Shown here: positions 20,495-30,036 of the stretch, one piece after another | Numbering within the stretch: position 1 is the stretch's first letter | Layout: each line of letters opens with the position of its first letter | NCBI GenBank assembly: GCA_948567375.1 | Contig: OX419757.1 | Location: 26,412,001-26,476,000 of the forward strand | Direction: 5' to 3' | DNA: 64,000 nt | DNA from: Lunularia cruciata | Lineage: Eukaryota; Streptophyta; Marchantiopsida; Lunulariales; Lunulariaceae | Position numbers and translations under genes: made by a program | Notes under the pieces: model-generated | Database searches by the model: none | What the model was told of the DNA's origin: nothing | Seen by the model: only the letters and a program-made list of their open reading frames with translations

Positions 20495-22348
20495 TGTGGT
20501 ACCCACATTTTTCATTTTGGACGAGTTTTGAAGAAGAAGTGCCTTGCTGAAACCAAATTGAAACCAAATGGAGAAGAAATGAGAGGAAATTTGTATTTTG
20601 ATCAAGCCCAAGGAAGTATACTTTCTGTCAGATGAAGACCGACACAACCAGGATTGAAAGAGGGCAGACCCAAAGGAGGGAAAGAAGTTGCAGGTCAGGA
20701 TTCTTGCGGGGGCCATATTTCAATTTCCACAAGTCTAAATCAAGCGTGCTATATCTCGTTGGAAGTGTCTCGTTCAAGGCTTTCCGTTGCCACAAAAATC
20801 GCAATGTTTGAAGGTCTATAGAAGAAGTTACAATTATTTGAAGTTTTGGGAGTAAATGTACAAAGTAGTTTAGTGTCTCTGGGTTGGTGTCTTTGGAATT
20901 TGGACTTCGGACTCCAAGTTTACACAACTTTAGGTTAGAAGCTTCGTCGCCTCAAGATGAAGATGACTGTATCTGAGATAGTCAGACCGTGGAGTGCAAT
21001 GAAGATGACTTCGGGAATCTTGCCAGAGGCATTAGAGAGAGTTAGGATAGAGAAAGAATAAATAGTTAAGATACCCATGACTTCAATTTCAGTTCTGATT
21101 GAAGATGGAACAAGAATTGAAGGAGAAGTAGCAGTAATGAATAAACCCAAAGTGCAAGATCAGACTGCAAGTGTCTTTGGGTCAGTAACATGAGTGATTA
21201 GGGGAAAGTGGGTTACAAATTGAAGGTGTAGATAGTGTATCCATGCTTTCAATTACAATTTATGATGAGGATATAGTAGAATTAGCAAAAGAATTGATTG
21301 TAATTAGACCCAATGTTGCAGAAGTAGGAATTCAGGTGTCATCGGACTTATTATTTGAGACATTAGAGAAGAGTGGGTTAGGAGATAAAGAGTTAGATAA
21401 GTCACTCCTTAGTGCAATTGTAGTTCCTAGTGTAGAAGTAGCAGAATTAGTGAAGGAATTAGTAGAATTAGCTATACCCAAAGAAGGAGAAGTAGTAGGA
21501 AGATCATCGGGTCTGGAAGCCAATGATGAGGTAGACATCGGATCGAGATAAGTATCAATTTTGAGATAGGAGGAGGCAGATATGAAGAGATGGATTGTCA
21601 GTTTGGATCTGTAGGTAGGAAGAGATGTTAGGAAGCAGTGCATTAGTAGGGAGTTGCCGTTTGCTTTAGTATTTAAGGGGAGCATTTGCAGTCTCATGTT
21701 GTTCAATATTGAAATTTTTGAAGATAGATAAAGCAAAGTGCTATTTTTTAGTGCTTGTCGCTTGAGCTTAATTCCGATTGTCAATTCTGTGTGTGTGTTT
21801 GTGAGTGTGTGAAGAATTCCGAAGTGCAAGTGAGTGTGTCTGTGGATGTTGGATTCTGTAGCCTTGATCTTCATTCTCTGTGTTTGATCCTGAGTGAAGT
21901 ACATCGGAGCAATGCCTTGACAGGTCTGAGAAGAATTGTAGTGTTGGTAGTATTCTGCATTTGTGAGTGCAGCACAAAGTTGATGTGAAGCAATTTTGAT
22001 CAAGGAAGTTGTGCCTTCAGTGGAGGGGTAGAACACAATTTTGAGGCGAAATTGTTCTTTGCAATGAAGTGCCGTCTTTGGGAGAATCTGAATCATCACA
22101 ATCAAGAGTTGTTTGGATAGAATTTGATATGTTGTGATTATGTGTGTGTAGTTGTGACAAGTTGTCAAGATTGTGAGCTTGTTACTCTCTTCTAGGTGTA
22201 GTTTCTACATGAGAGATTAAAGAAGCAATCAAGAAGAACTACATTGTGACTTTTGACTTTGTATTTGGACATTTCCGAATCGTATCTCTGCGGGAAAAAA
22301 CTTTACTTACCCAATTACCGCAAAAGTGATATTTGCCGGGTTGTCACA
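20495..22348 (+). mobile_element. Short family-E solo LTR L3 inside T gag
   Basis: It starts TGTGGTACCCACATTTTTC and ends TTGCCGGGTTGTCACA; 1854 bp. A perfect 5-bp target duplication cttca flanks it (20490-20494 and 22349-22353), so it is probably the youngest of the three short LTRs. Tandem modules lie at about 20995-21551. A TATA-like TATTTAAG is at about 21671. Confidence 0.95.
21243..21551 (+). CDS. C-terminal U3 reading frame of short LTR L3 (102 codons)
   Basis: The frame begins MLSITIYDEDIVELAKELIV, then VGIQVSSDLLFETLEKSG, and ends NDEVDIGSR. Module starts are at 21078, 21243 and 21408, exactly 165 bp apart. Upstream modules are also readable in one frame with few stops (ILPEALERVRIEKE near 21030). 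The last module (VPSVEVAELVKELVELAIPK) is nearly the same as in the long LTR at 57677-61416, placing L3 in class B. Function is unknown. Confidence 0.5.
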   Translation: MLSITIYDEDIVELAKELIVIRPNVAEVGIQVSSDLLFETLEKSGLGDKELDKSLLSAIVVPSVEVAELVKELVELAIPKEGEVVGRSSGLEANDEVDIGSR

Positions 22349-22353
22349 CTTCA

Positions 22354-23410
22354 TGCCTTTACCGTTAGTGTTCAGCGGTATTGGCTCTCCACTATCGTAG
22401 AAGGCTATCTTCTTCATCTTGGGTTCCCCAACAAGCTTCACTTATTGTTTGCGTATTGCGTCTGATAGCTCTTAGCAAAGTCTTTTGGCATGACTCTTAT
22501 TGTCACACCACATGCACCCATAGGGCTACCTCCTCTCTCCATTTGTTCTTGCAATGCTACTCCCACTCTGCAACAAGTTGACCTTGGTGGTCAAAATCTT
22601 CAACCCCTCCATTAGTTGTGAGATCTCATCCACTGCTCCTTCTTTGGGCATCTCACTCACTCGCTGTTCCACCTTCTCTCTCCCCGACCCAATCACATTA
22701 CTCTGAATAGGCACTTTGGCTATTGCTTCTTCATCCAACTCTCTTTGCCTCCACTTGCGGCTCACCCAAACAACCGCCTCCTCAATCTTTCCCCACTCTA
22801 CCACTCCCAACCAATCAGGTTGGAGCAGATCGAGTGTGTATTCCAATTCATCCCACAAGCGACTATCTGCAGCTCTCAAAAAGTAGTTAGACCTCTATAG
22901 TTTAATGGCGTCAGCTTCATAGGCTGAGAGATGCCTGAGCCTCTTATTAAACTCCCTTAGGAGATCTTGAGGCCCCAGGTTTTTACTCCTATTGTTCACC
23001 CAATCCAAGAACATTGCATGGGTGACCTGATCCGCATCTTGCAGCAAGAATTCCTCCTTCATCATCTGGCAGAACTCCTCCCATGTCTCCGCCCCTCTCA
23101 CCAAGCCCTCAACCACCCTCCTGATTTTGAGCTTCGCCAACATAGGAAACCTAGCAATGGCAACGTTCTCATCCAGATCATGAAATTTTACCTCTCTCTA
23201 GTAGACCTTCAAGTACTTGGTCACGTCCTTACCGTCAAACTCCCCTTGCTGATCTACCACAGCGCACATACACCTTGTGACTTGTGAAGACTGCACTTTC
23301 ACCTTGTCTCTTTCCTCATCTTGATCCTTCATGACTCTCATGGTTGCCATGACAATCAGTGAGATCTCCTGTTCCCTTGTCATAGCTGCAGATGAAGCCT
23401 CTGGCTCCAT
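22354..23410 (-). pseudogene. Element T gag N-terminal part
   Basis: From the Met at 23410 (MEPEASSAAMTREQEISLIV) the frame runs through GEFDGKDVTKYLKVY, VAIARFPMLAKLKIRRVVEG, ETWEEFCQMMKEEFLLQDAD and PQDLLREFNKRLRHLSAYEA. It then reads ADSRLWDELEYTLDLLQPDW and WVSRKWRQRELDEEAIAKVP. This order (FDG-KYL-Y opening, then the helical capsid core) is that of Ty3/gypsy Gag. Stops fall near 23200 and 22890. The stretch 22354-22525 is the frame just before the solo LTR and is poorly preserved. Gag builds the particle. Confidence 0.8.
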
Positions 23411-23517
23411 CTCTACCTCAACACAACTAATTACAGTCCACTTAGATTAGTCCAATTTGTCCTCGTTCATTTTCCCAACTCCAACTAGTCCTAACGTCTA
23501 AGCACAAGCCTCAAGAT

Positions 23518-23535
23518 TCCCCAGCATGGTTGCCA
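23518..23535 (-). other. Element T primer binding site
   Basis: The reverse complement reads TGGCAACCATGCTGGGGA, four bases from the 5' LTR end (LTR...TTGACA, TAAG, TGG...). It has the form of a tRNA 3'-end complement (starting TGG, the complement of CCA). I cannot name the tRNA with confidence. Confidence 0.7.
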
Positions 23536-24829
23536 CTTATGTCAAGGGGATCTGATGGTCTCAAGAGTGCACGGGCACGTAGCTGCTCATGCTTAGGTTA
23601 TCCTATTTGTTGAAGAGAAAGAAGTTCCCATGCAGTTTATTGCAGGCTCTACTCTTTCATATGATTGCAGTTTCCTCCTTGTAATAGAGCAGATGCATGT
23701 AGTTTCTCCTATCTGCATGCTCTTCTCAAGACTGTTTGGTAGGATTTCTTGGGTTAATGCTGAACCTAATGTATCACTACAGCCTATCTGGAGATTGAGT
23801 CTAGCCTATGTTTGTTAAGCTTTGGGTTGAGGTTTATGGCTCTGGTGGGGTCTGTTTGGCAGGTCACAAGGTATGGCTAGACTCAATCCAGGGCAAATAG
23901 ATCAATGACTTTATCTGGCTACACGTACCAAACTAGAAGCCCAAGAATGAAGTTCTTCTTCATGGCACTATTCATAATTCTCAAATAAAACATTCCTCCA
24001 CGAGAATTGCACAACTTTCAACACACACTCATCTCACTATTTACAAATCCACTTGGGAAATAATCAGTTCCAAGTAACGCATTGAACTCACCTAAGTGCC
24101 TTATGATTGTCAAATAAGCAAAAGGAAGGAACAATAACAACCAAATTCAAAATTTGTCTCCAACATGTTCTCTCTCACTTGCATGTTAATTCAGACCAGT
24201 CCAACTGTGAAAAATTTCTCAATTCCTCTGCCACATCGAGGTCTAAGGGTCCTATCGCAGTCAATGTCAACAGCTCCGATTGGAGACAATGCATAAGCTT
24301 TTGTCACAACAAAGTCCAAGCTCATGACGTACTCAGATTTATCTTTGCTCAGGCCAGACCAAACCAGCTTTGGGGATTTTCTCCTCCTCTTAACTCTCTA
24401 TCCAAGCAAATGCAACTCCATGTTGTCTTCTCTTCCTCCAATGCTGCCGGCCAGACCGCTTCAAATTTTATGTTTCTCCCTCCTTACCAAGCACTTCATT
24501 TTCTCTTCAAAAGTTCCTCCAGTTAGAACTTTGTCTCTAGCCCTTTTGTGATGGAAAACCCTTCTTGGTTTGCATACATAGCAACTACTCTCTTCTCTCT
24601 CTTCTTTCTCTTCTCTTGAATTCTCTCCCTTCCTTGCACAGCAGGCGGTTCTCCTCTTGAAGAAAATCTCTGGCAAATGCTCAAGCCTTTCACTATTTCT
24701 CCTGTCAACTCACTCTCTCCTTCTCCTGTTCAGGTCAGACATTGCATCTTAAAATTCCTCTCTCTCACACGCACCTTCACTGTCCAGGGAAAGCTCAAAA
24801 TTTCTCCTTCTTCTTCACTGTTCTCCTCT

Positions 24830-25390
24830 CCAAGCCAAAGCTCCCAAAACCTGAACTCCTTCTCCTCTGTTTCTTGTTACAAACCAAGCCAAGCAAAATT
24901 TGAAATTCTTCTCTCCTCCACATGTCACTTCTCTCCTGGGCAAAACTCCTGAAACCTGAACTTCTTCCCCTCTGTTTCTTGTCAGAGACCAGGTGAGCAG
25001 CAAATTTTGAAAATCCTCTCTTCTCCAAAGCAAACTCCCAAAACCTGAACTTCTTTCCCTCTGTTTCTTGTCATAGACCAGGCCAGCAGCAAATTTTGAA
25101 AATTCTCTCTCTTCTCCAAAGCAATCTCTTGAAACCTGAATTTCTTCCCCTCTGTTTTTAGTCACAAACCATGCCAGCAGCAAAATTTGAAAATCCTTTC
25201 TCTTCTCCAAAGCAAACTCCCGAAACCTGAACTTCTTCCCCTCTGTTTCTTGTCACAGACTAGGCCAGCAGAAAATTTCAAAAATCCTCTCTCTTCTCCA
25301 AAGCAAACTCTCGAAACCTGAACTCCTTCTCCTCTATTTCTTGTTACAGACCAGGCCAGCAGCAAATTTCAAAAATCCTCTCTTTCTGTC
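24830..25390. repeat. Tandem repeat, about 90-bp unit, in T 5' LTR
   Basis: About six units with the same core as 15120-15750 (aagcaaactcc, aaacctgaacttcttcccctctg, gaccaggccagcagcaaatt). It is a counterpart of the array in the other LTR. Confidence 0.9.
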
Positions 25391-25559
25391 CTTCATCACT
25401 CTTTTAACTTTTTTCCACAGAAATCCTTCTTCTTTGGTCTGTTCTCACCTTAGTGAGAGTTCCTTTTGCAATTCTTGCAACCAACCCTTCAGACCTGCAA
25501 AATTTCCTTTCCAATTCTGTCCCTCAACACTATATCAACATTTTCACGCTGAAATCTTT

Positions 25560-25780
25560 CTTGTTCTTCCTGTCCAAAACACTCTTAGCCCCACTTTGAA
25601 AATTTCCTCTCCTGAGCTCGTCTTCCTGTCCAAAACACTCTTAGACCCACTTCAAAAATTTCCTCTCTTGAGCTCTTCTTCCTGTCCAGAACACTCTTAG
25701 CCCTACTTCAAAAATTTCCTCTCTTGAGCACTTCTTCCTGTCCAAAACACTCTTAGCCCCACTTTGAAATTTCCCCCCTG
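25560..25780. repeat. Tandem repeat, about 58-bp unit, only in T 5' LTR
   Basis: About four units of cttcctgtccaaaacactc, ttagccccacttt-aaaattt, cctctcttgagct. Its absence from the left LTR accounts for part of the length difference. Confidence 0.85.
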
Positions 25781-26597
25781 TTTGTTTTCTCTAATCCCCT
25801 TCAGTCCTCCCTGTCCCCAACCAGCCTTTCCTTTGAAAACCCTTTCCTGCACCCCTGTCCAGGTCTTCCTCTCAAAGCTTTCTCTTCCTTCAAATCCTTC
25901 AGTCCTTTGATGGTTTCCCTCTCCTCTTGACCAGCCCAAAGCCCTCAGTCCCTTCTTTGAATCCCTACCCCTCTGTACAGCTAGGCAATGTCCTTCCAGT
26001 TTTTCTCTCCAGCTTTTCTCTTGATAAATCTCTTTCATCCCCACACTCTATCCCCTTCAGGAAAAATCCTCCTGTCAGCTCCTCCTCAGCCCCTTGTTCC
26101 TTTGAAGCATCCTCCCTCTCCCTCTATAGTTCAAAACCCCCTCTCATTCCATTCCTTAAGGACCTCTTTCCTCCCCCCTTTTGATAGATCTCTCTTCCTC
26201 TTCACTTCTTTTTCCTGCCAAAAAACTTTGAGACCCCCTTTGTCCTATATTTGTCTAAACTAAAATTCTCCTCTCCTTCTATTCACCACTCTCCTTCACC
26301 CAAAAACTTCTTGCCCCTTCTCAAAACCCCTCTACAGCTTTCCAAAAACCCTTGAGACCCCAATAACATAATACTCCAACGGTTAAGTGACAAGCAAAAA
26401 TACCTCGAGCTTATATAACATTAAAGAAAATCCACCACTCAATTTCCTCCCTCCCTTAACAAAAGAGAAAATCCTTGAGCTTATAGGAACACAAAACAAC
26501 TACCGATTTCACTATAACATAAACCCTTGAGTTCACTAACATGAAAACTCACACCAAATAGCACCAATACTACATGTAGATTATTTTTCCAACGACA

Positions 26598-26610
26598 CTG
26601 GGTTATCACA
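26598..26610 (+). mobile_element. Displaced last 13 bp of solo LTR L1
   Basis: ctgggttatcaca corresponds to the conserved family-E LTR end (ccgggttgtcaca) missing from 11974. It is followed by gatta, partner of gagta at 10120-10124. Confidence 0.85.
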
Positions 26611-26615
26611 GATTA

Positions 26616-26737
26616 TATTAAAACAAGTAAATTTGTGCATGTAGAAGAAGCAAGTAACATCCTTGGATTTAGCAAGAGGAAGAGATCAAAAGTTGTAGGG
26701 CCAAAGGTAAAGGTGCTCTTTAATAGCCTTTGCCAAA
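26616..26737 (+). mobile_element. Old family-E LTR, segment 2 of 3
   Basis: This continues the U3 frame of 8786-10124 once the solo LTR is removed: DEEY joins to IKTSKFVHVEEASNILG and SKRKRSK. It parallels YILQIRSTDDYYAKIGKNME and KKRTRQAEA of the LTR at 48155-51930. It ends with the left target duplication (ccaaa) of element E1. Confidence 0.7.
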
Positions 26738-27151
26738 TGTGGTGCCCACATTTTTTGTTTTTTTCAAAATAAAGAAGAAGAAGTGTATAGAGAAGTTGGA
26801 TTGCGCCTGTATGGCCAAAGAAGGCAAAGAAAAGAGTCTTTTGGATGAAACCCAAAGTAAAGTGACTTCGGGTCATAAGGCGAAGTACTCGGAAATGCCT
26901 TGTCAACATACAACCCGAAGTAAGGAGTCTTTGTATCGGGGGGAGCTCAACCCGAGGTGAAGTCAGTCTAACAACCTTTTGTCAGGGCAAGAAATTCAAG
27001 AAGGGACCATTCAAAAACCGGCGGCCCATATGCGCAAAGGTTGATTGATAGTGACAGGTGCATGCAAGAGGTGTGATTTCTTGATAGAAACTCAAAGTGA
27101 AGAAAGACAAAGAAAGTGCAACTCTATAAAAATCAAACTCGCAATGACAAA

Positions 27152-29156
27152 ATGTAGAGTAATTTTCCTTTGCCGTTGAGAAGTCGTCTTGCAAGTGATT
27201 GTGGGAAGGGAAAAAGAGTTGGAAACATGTAAGTGTGTAAGGGAGAAGTCGCAAGAGTGGAATCGAGAGATAGTGAGAATGCAGGAGAGATGGGAGGAGG
27301 AAAGGAGAACTCCGAATTGCATGATTTGGAGTTCTTCTAGGTTAGATGTGATCGCTAGGATCAAAGTCTTGAGCCGACTTTGGATCACTTTCTTGGCGTG
27401 GAATTGGAATGTGAGTTTTCCAGGTTTCATGTTAGAAATCATTGAGAGCAAGTGTCTTGATGGACCCGAGGAAGAAGGGAAGAGAGGAAATCCGGCTCGC
27501 TGGACAGAGTTGGATTGGAGACTAGAATTGGGGAAAGAAGCAGGCTCTGAGCAAGGGGCCACGTTCTTGGGGAAGGGAGAGATAGCTCAAGAAACCCAAG
27601 AAGTGAGAGATGCATTCTTGTCAAAGCGGACAAAGAATGGATACAAAGTTGAGAGCTACAAAGACCCTGTCAAGAGAGGAATTGTGATTGCTTTGATAGC
27701 AATCTTGAAGCCGGAGTGAACAATGTATGTGATGAAACACCAAGTGGTGTTCTTTCACAAGTTATTTGTAGGAGAACCGATCAATTGGGCGAGGTGTTTC
27801 CATGGGAGAATGCAACAAATGGTGTGGAATCTGTGGGATAAATCGCCTCCACACTAAATCATGCCGTTTGCAGCGCATTTCTACCTTGGATTGAATTTGC
27901 TAAACTCGGTTGAGTGAACTTGGATGGTGTCGCATTTCCATCCCAATTTGAGAAAGGAGGTCGATGTAGAGCAGAGCAGTACATTTTGCAAATCAGAAGC
28001 ACCGACGAGTACTATAAGAAGACAGGGAAGAATGTGGAGATCAAAGTGAGTACTCCAAACTTGAAGAAGAGAAGTCGGCAAGGCAAAGCCGAAGACACAA
28101 AGAAACCTTGGAAGACCAAGAGAGGAAACCCAAGGTGAGGTATGGTGGTGATCCAGTCGGAAGATGAAGACTCGGAAGGTGATGCTGAGCTCAAGACCAA
28201 AGACTCGAAGCACAAGAAGGAACCCGAGCTAACGCTACAGAGTGGAGATACGAGTAGTGACAGCGATGAGGGTGGAGAAATGACATTGGCACCAGCTGCT
28301 GCAGAAGAAGAAGAAGAAGTGCAGGCAGAGATCGAGGCCAAGGACAACACAAAGTTGGAAGACAAAGTACCTGAAGTAGAAGAAAAGATTGCAGTTTAGA
28401 GAGGAGTCCACTCGAGACGTAAGGCGAAGGACGATGCAGGTCCAAGTAATGTGCAAGAAGAAGCAAATGCATGCTCAGGAAGCAAGGCATCCATTCCGAA
28501 ACAAAGATTGCAGAGAAGAAGGCGAGTATCGGATGAACACAAAGTACGAAGGGAAGTGGCTATGCAAGAAGAAGTAACCCCAAGCGATGGAGTCGAGTAC
28601 CTGCGGGATGTGGTATGTCCTCTGCTGGTAAAGTAAGAGTACAAGAAGAACAAGATGCAATCGACTTGTCCAGAGGTAAAGACTGTCTTGCAAGTGTTGT
28701 CCAAATTAGAAGAAGAGAACTCGGAGTTGAAGAAGAGTATAACCCGAGGTGAGGAAGAGAGGGAAGTACTGCAAGCGGAGGCAGTAGTGAGGACTCAGGT
28801 AATTGAAGACCTGAAGAGAGTAGTGAGATATCAAGAAGAACTTGTGAAGAAGAGTGACATAGCAAGGGAGAGACAAATAGCAGAACACAAGATCTTGAAG
28901 CAGCAATTTGCTGATTCAAGAGTAGAAGTTATCCATGCTACGGCGAGAGTAGCAGCAAAGGATCAAGAGCTCAAGAGGGTGGTGGAGAGTGTCGAGGAGA
29001 AGAAGCAACTCTGGCAAAGAGAGTTGGCAGCACGGTATAGGAAAGAAGAGAGATTACAAGAGTTACTTTGTAAGAAACTTTGGGTTCAGGTTTGAAGAAG
29101 AAACTTTGGGTTTGGGTTTGAATAAAGAAGAAGAAGTAGACATCGGATCGGATTAG
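27152..29156 (+). pseudogene. U3 reading frame in E1 5' LTR (internally deleted)
   Basis: The conserved start ATG at 27152 is followed immediately by TAG (the 3' LTR has TCG here). Recognisable parts: RLDVIARIKVLSRLWITFLA; RWTELDWRLELGKEAGSEQG; KNGYKVESYKDPVKRGIVIA to 27717; an acidic linker (MVVIQSEDEDSEGDAELKTK, SGDTSSDSDEGGEM) at 28142-28399; and a coiled coil at 28655-29095 (VLSKLEEENSELKKS). The deletion then joins to the tail EEVDIGSD and stop at 29154. This is the class-A copy. The protein is of unknown function. Confidence 0.7.
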
Positions 29157-29272
29157 TAACAAATTTGAGATTTGAAGAGACAGATATGAAGAGGTGCATT
29201 GTCATTTTGGATCTGCAGGTTAGGAAAGTTGTTGTAGAACGGTATAGTTGTTAGAACTGTTGATTGCCTCAC

Positions 29273-29280
29273 TACTTAAG
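29273..29280 (+). promoter_or_regulatory. Putative TATA box of E1 5' LTR
   Basis: TACTTAAG lies 117 bp after the U3-frame stop, the same distance as in the 3' LTR (38993-39000) and in the LTR at 48155-51930. Other copies read TATTTAAG, so this copy carries a T-to-C change. Transcription would start some 25-35 bp downstream. Confidence 0.5.
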
Positions 29281-29955
29281 AGTGGCATTTGTAGAGAATT
29301 GTTGTTCAGTGCTCATAATTTTTGAGAATAGATAAAGCAAAGTGTTGTGAAGCAGTGCTCGTTGCTTGAGCTTGATTCCGAGTATCAACTTTGCAATTGT
29401 GTTTGTGAGTGTTTGGAGAATTTCAAAGTGCAAGTCAGAGTGCTTGTTGGATATTGGATTCCACAGCCTTGATCTTCGTTCTGTGTGTTTGATCCTGAGT
29501 GAAGTGCAATTGGAGCAATGCCTTGACAGATCTGAGAGGAATTAGTGTTGGTAGTATTGTACATTTGTGAGTGGAGTGCAAAGTTGATGTGAAGCAATTT
29601 TGATCAAGGAAGTTGTGCCTTCAGTGGAGGGGTGGAACACAATTCTAAGGCGAAGTCGTTTTGTAGTGAAGTGTCGTTTTTAGGAGAGCCTAAATAATCA
29701 CAATCAAGATTGTTTGGAAAGATTTGATGGATTTGTGATTAAGAAGTGTAAATTTGTGACAAGACTACAAATTAGTGCTTATTACTCTCTTTTGGGTGTG
29801 GTTTCTACCTGAGAGATTAAAGACGCAACCAAGAAGAACTAAAATTGTTACTTTGCTTTGTATTTGGACATTTCTGACTCGTATCTCTACGGGAACAAAC
29901 TTTACTTACCCAATTACCGCAAAAGTGATATTTGCCGGGTTGTCACATGATTTTT

Positions 29956-29973
29956 TGGCGCCGTTGCCGGGGA
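29956..29973 (+). other. E1 primer binding site, tRNA-Asp type
   Basis: TGGCGCCGTTGCCGGGGA lies 8 bp after the LTR end. It is complementary to the 3' end of plant tRNA-Asp, the primer type used by Athila-like and some other plant Ty3/gypsy elements. Confidence 0.9.
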
Positions 29974-30036
29974 CACAAATCTCGGAAGAGGAAGAATACA
30001 AAGCCAAATTTGAAACTGGGTATCAATGCAATATGA

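Larger units (their letters stand above)
11975..26597 (-). mobile_element. Element T: complete but nested-into Ty3/gypsy retrotransposon
   Basis: On the minus strand the order is: 5' LTR 26597-23540, primer site 23535-23518, gag, protease, RT, RNase H, integrase, purine tract, 3' LTR 16233-11975. Two short family-E solo LTRs interrupt it (in the 3' LTR and in gag). It inserted 13 bp from the end of solo LTR L1. The flanks ctaa (11971-11974) and ctgg (26598-26601) may be a decayed target duplication. The pol motifs (FLDDIPIKG, RRFLGACVFYRIWIPHFGH, AMLRWI, LTTAYNLEANGKSERG) mark a lineage distinct from family E. I suspect a Tcn1-like lineage from memory of such motifs, but an RT tree is needed. 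Confidence 0.85.
23540..26597 (-). mobile_element. Element T 5' LTR (3058 bp)
   Basis: The boundaries are TGTCAAGGGG at 23540 and CCAACGACA at 26597, with the primer site adjoining. It keeps the empty site for solo LTR L2 (24251-24255). It contains a 90-bp-unit array (24830-25390) and a second array at 25560-25780. T/C-rich sequence on the plus strand dominates; no gene is seen in it. Confidence 0.9.
26738..29947 (+). mobile_element. E1 5' LTR (3210 bp)
   Basis: It starts TGTGGTGCCCACATTTTTTG and ends GCCGGGTTGTCACA. Relative to the 3' LTR it lacks about 600 bp corresponding to 38240-38820 (the end of the coiled coil). At the break an 'aagaaactttgggtt' word is duplicated at about 29081-29115. 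Conversely it keeps about 210 bp (27840-28040) lost from the 3' LTR. Confidence 0.95.

Noticed and set aside
20027-20635. Frames on both strands around 20.0-20.6 kb
   Set aside because: One is the true T gag C-terminus (minus) read on into solo LTR L3. The others are shadows or cross the LTR junction.
24461-25365. Minus-strand frames with repeated LLAWSVTRNRGE-type segments
   Set aside because: The protein repeat only mirrors the DNA tandem repeat in the T LTR. The unit is not conserved in frame between units.
25703-26263. Open frames of 85-119 codons in the T 5' LTR
   Set aside because: CT-rich LTR sequence with low-complexity translation. No motif and no counterpart in the sister LTR.
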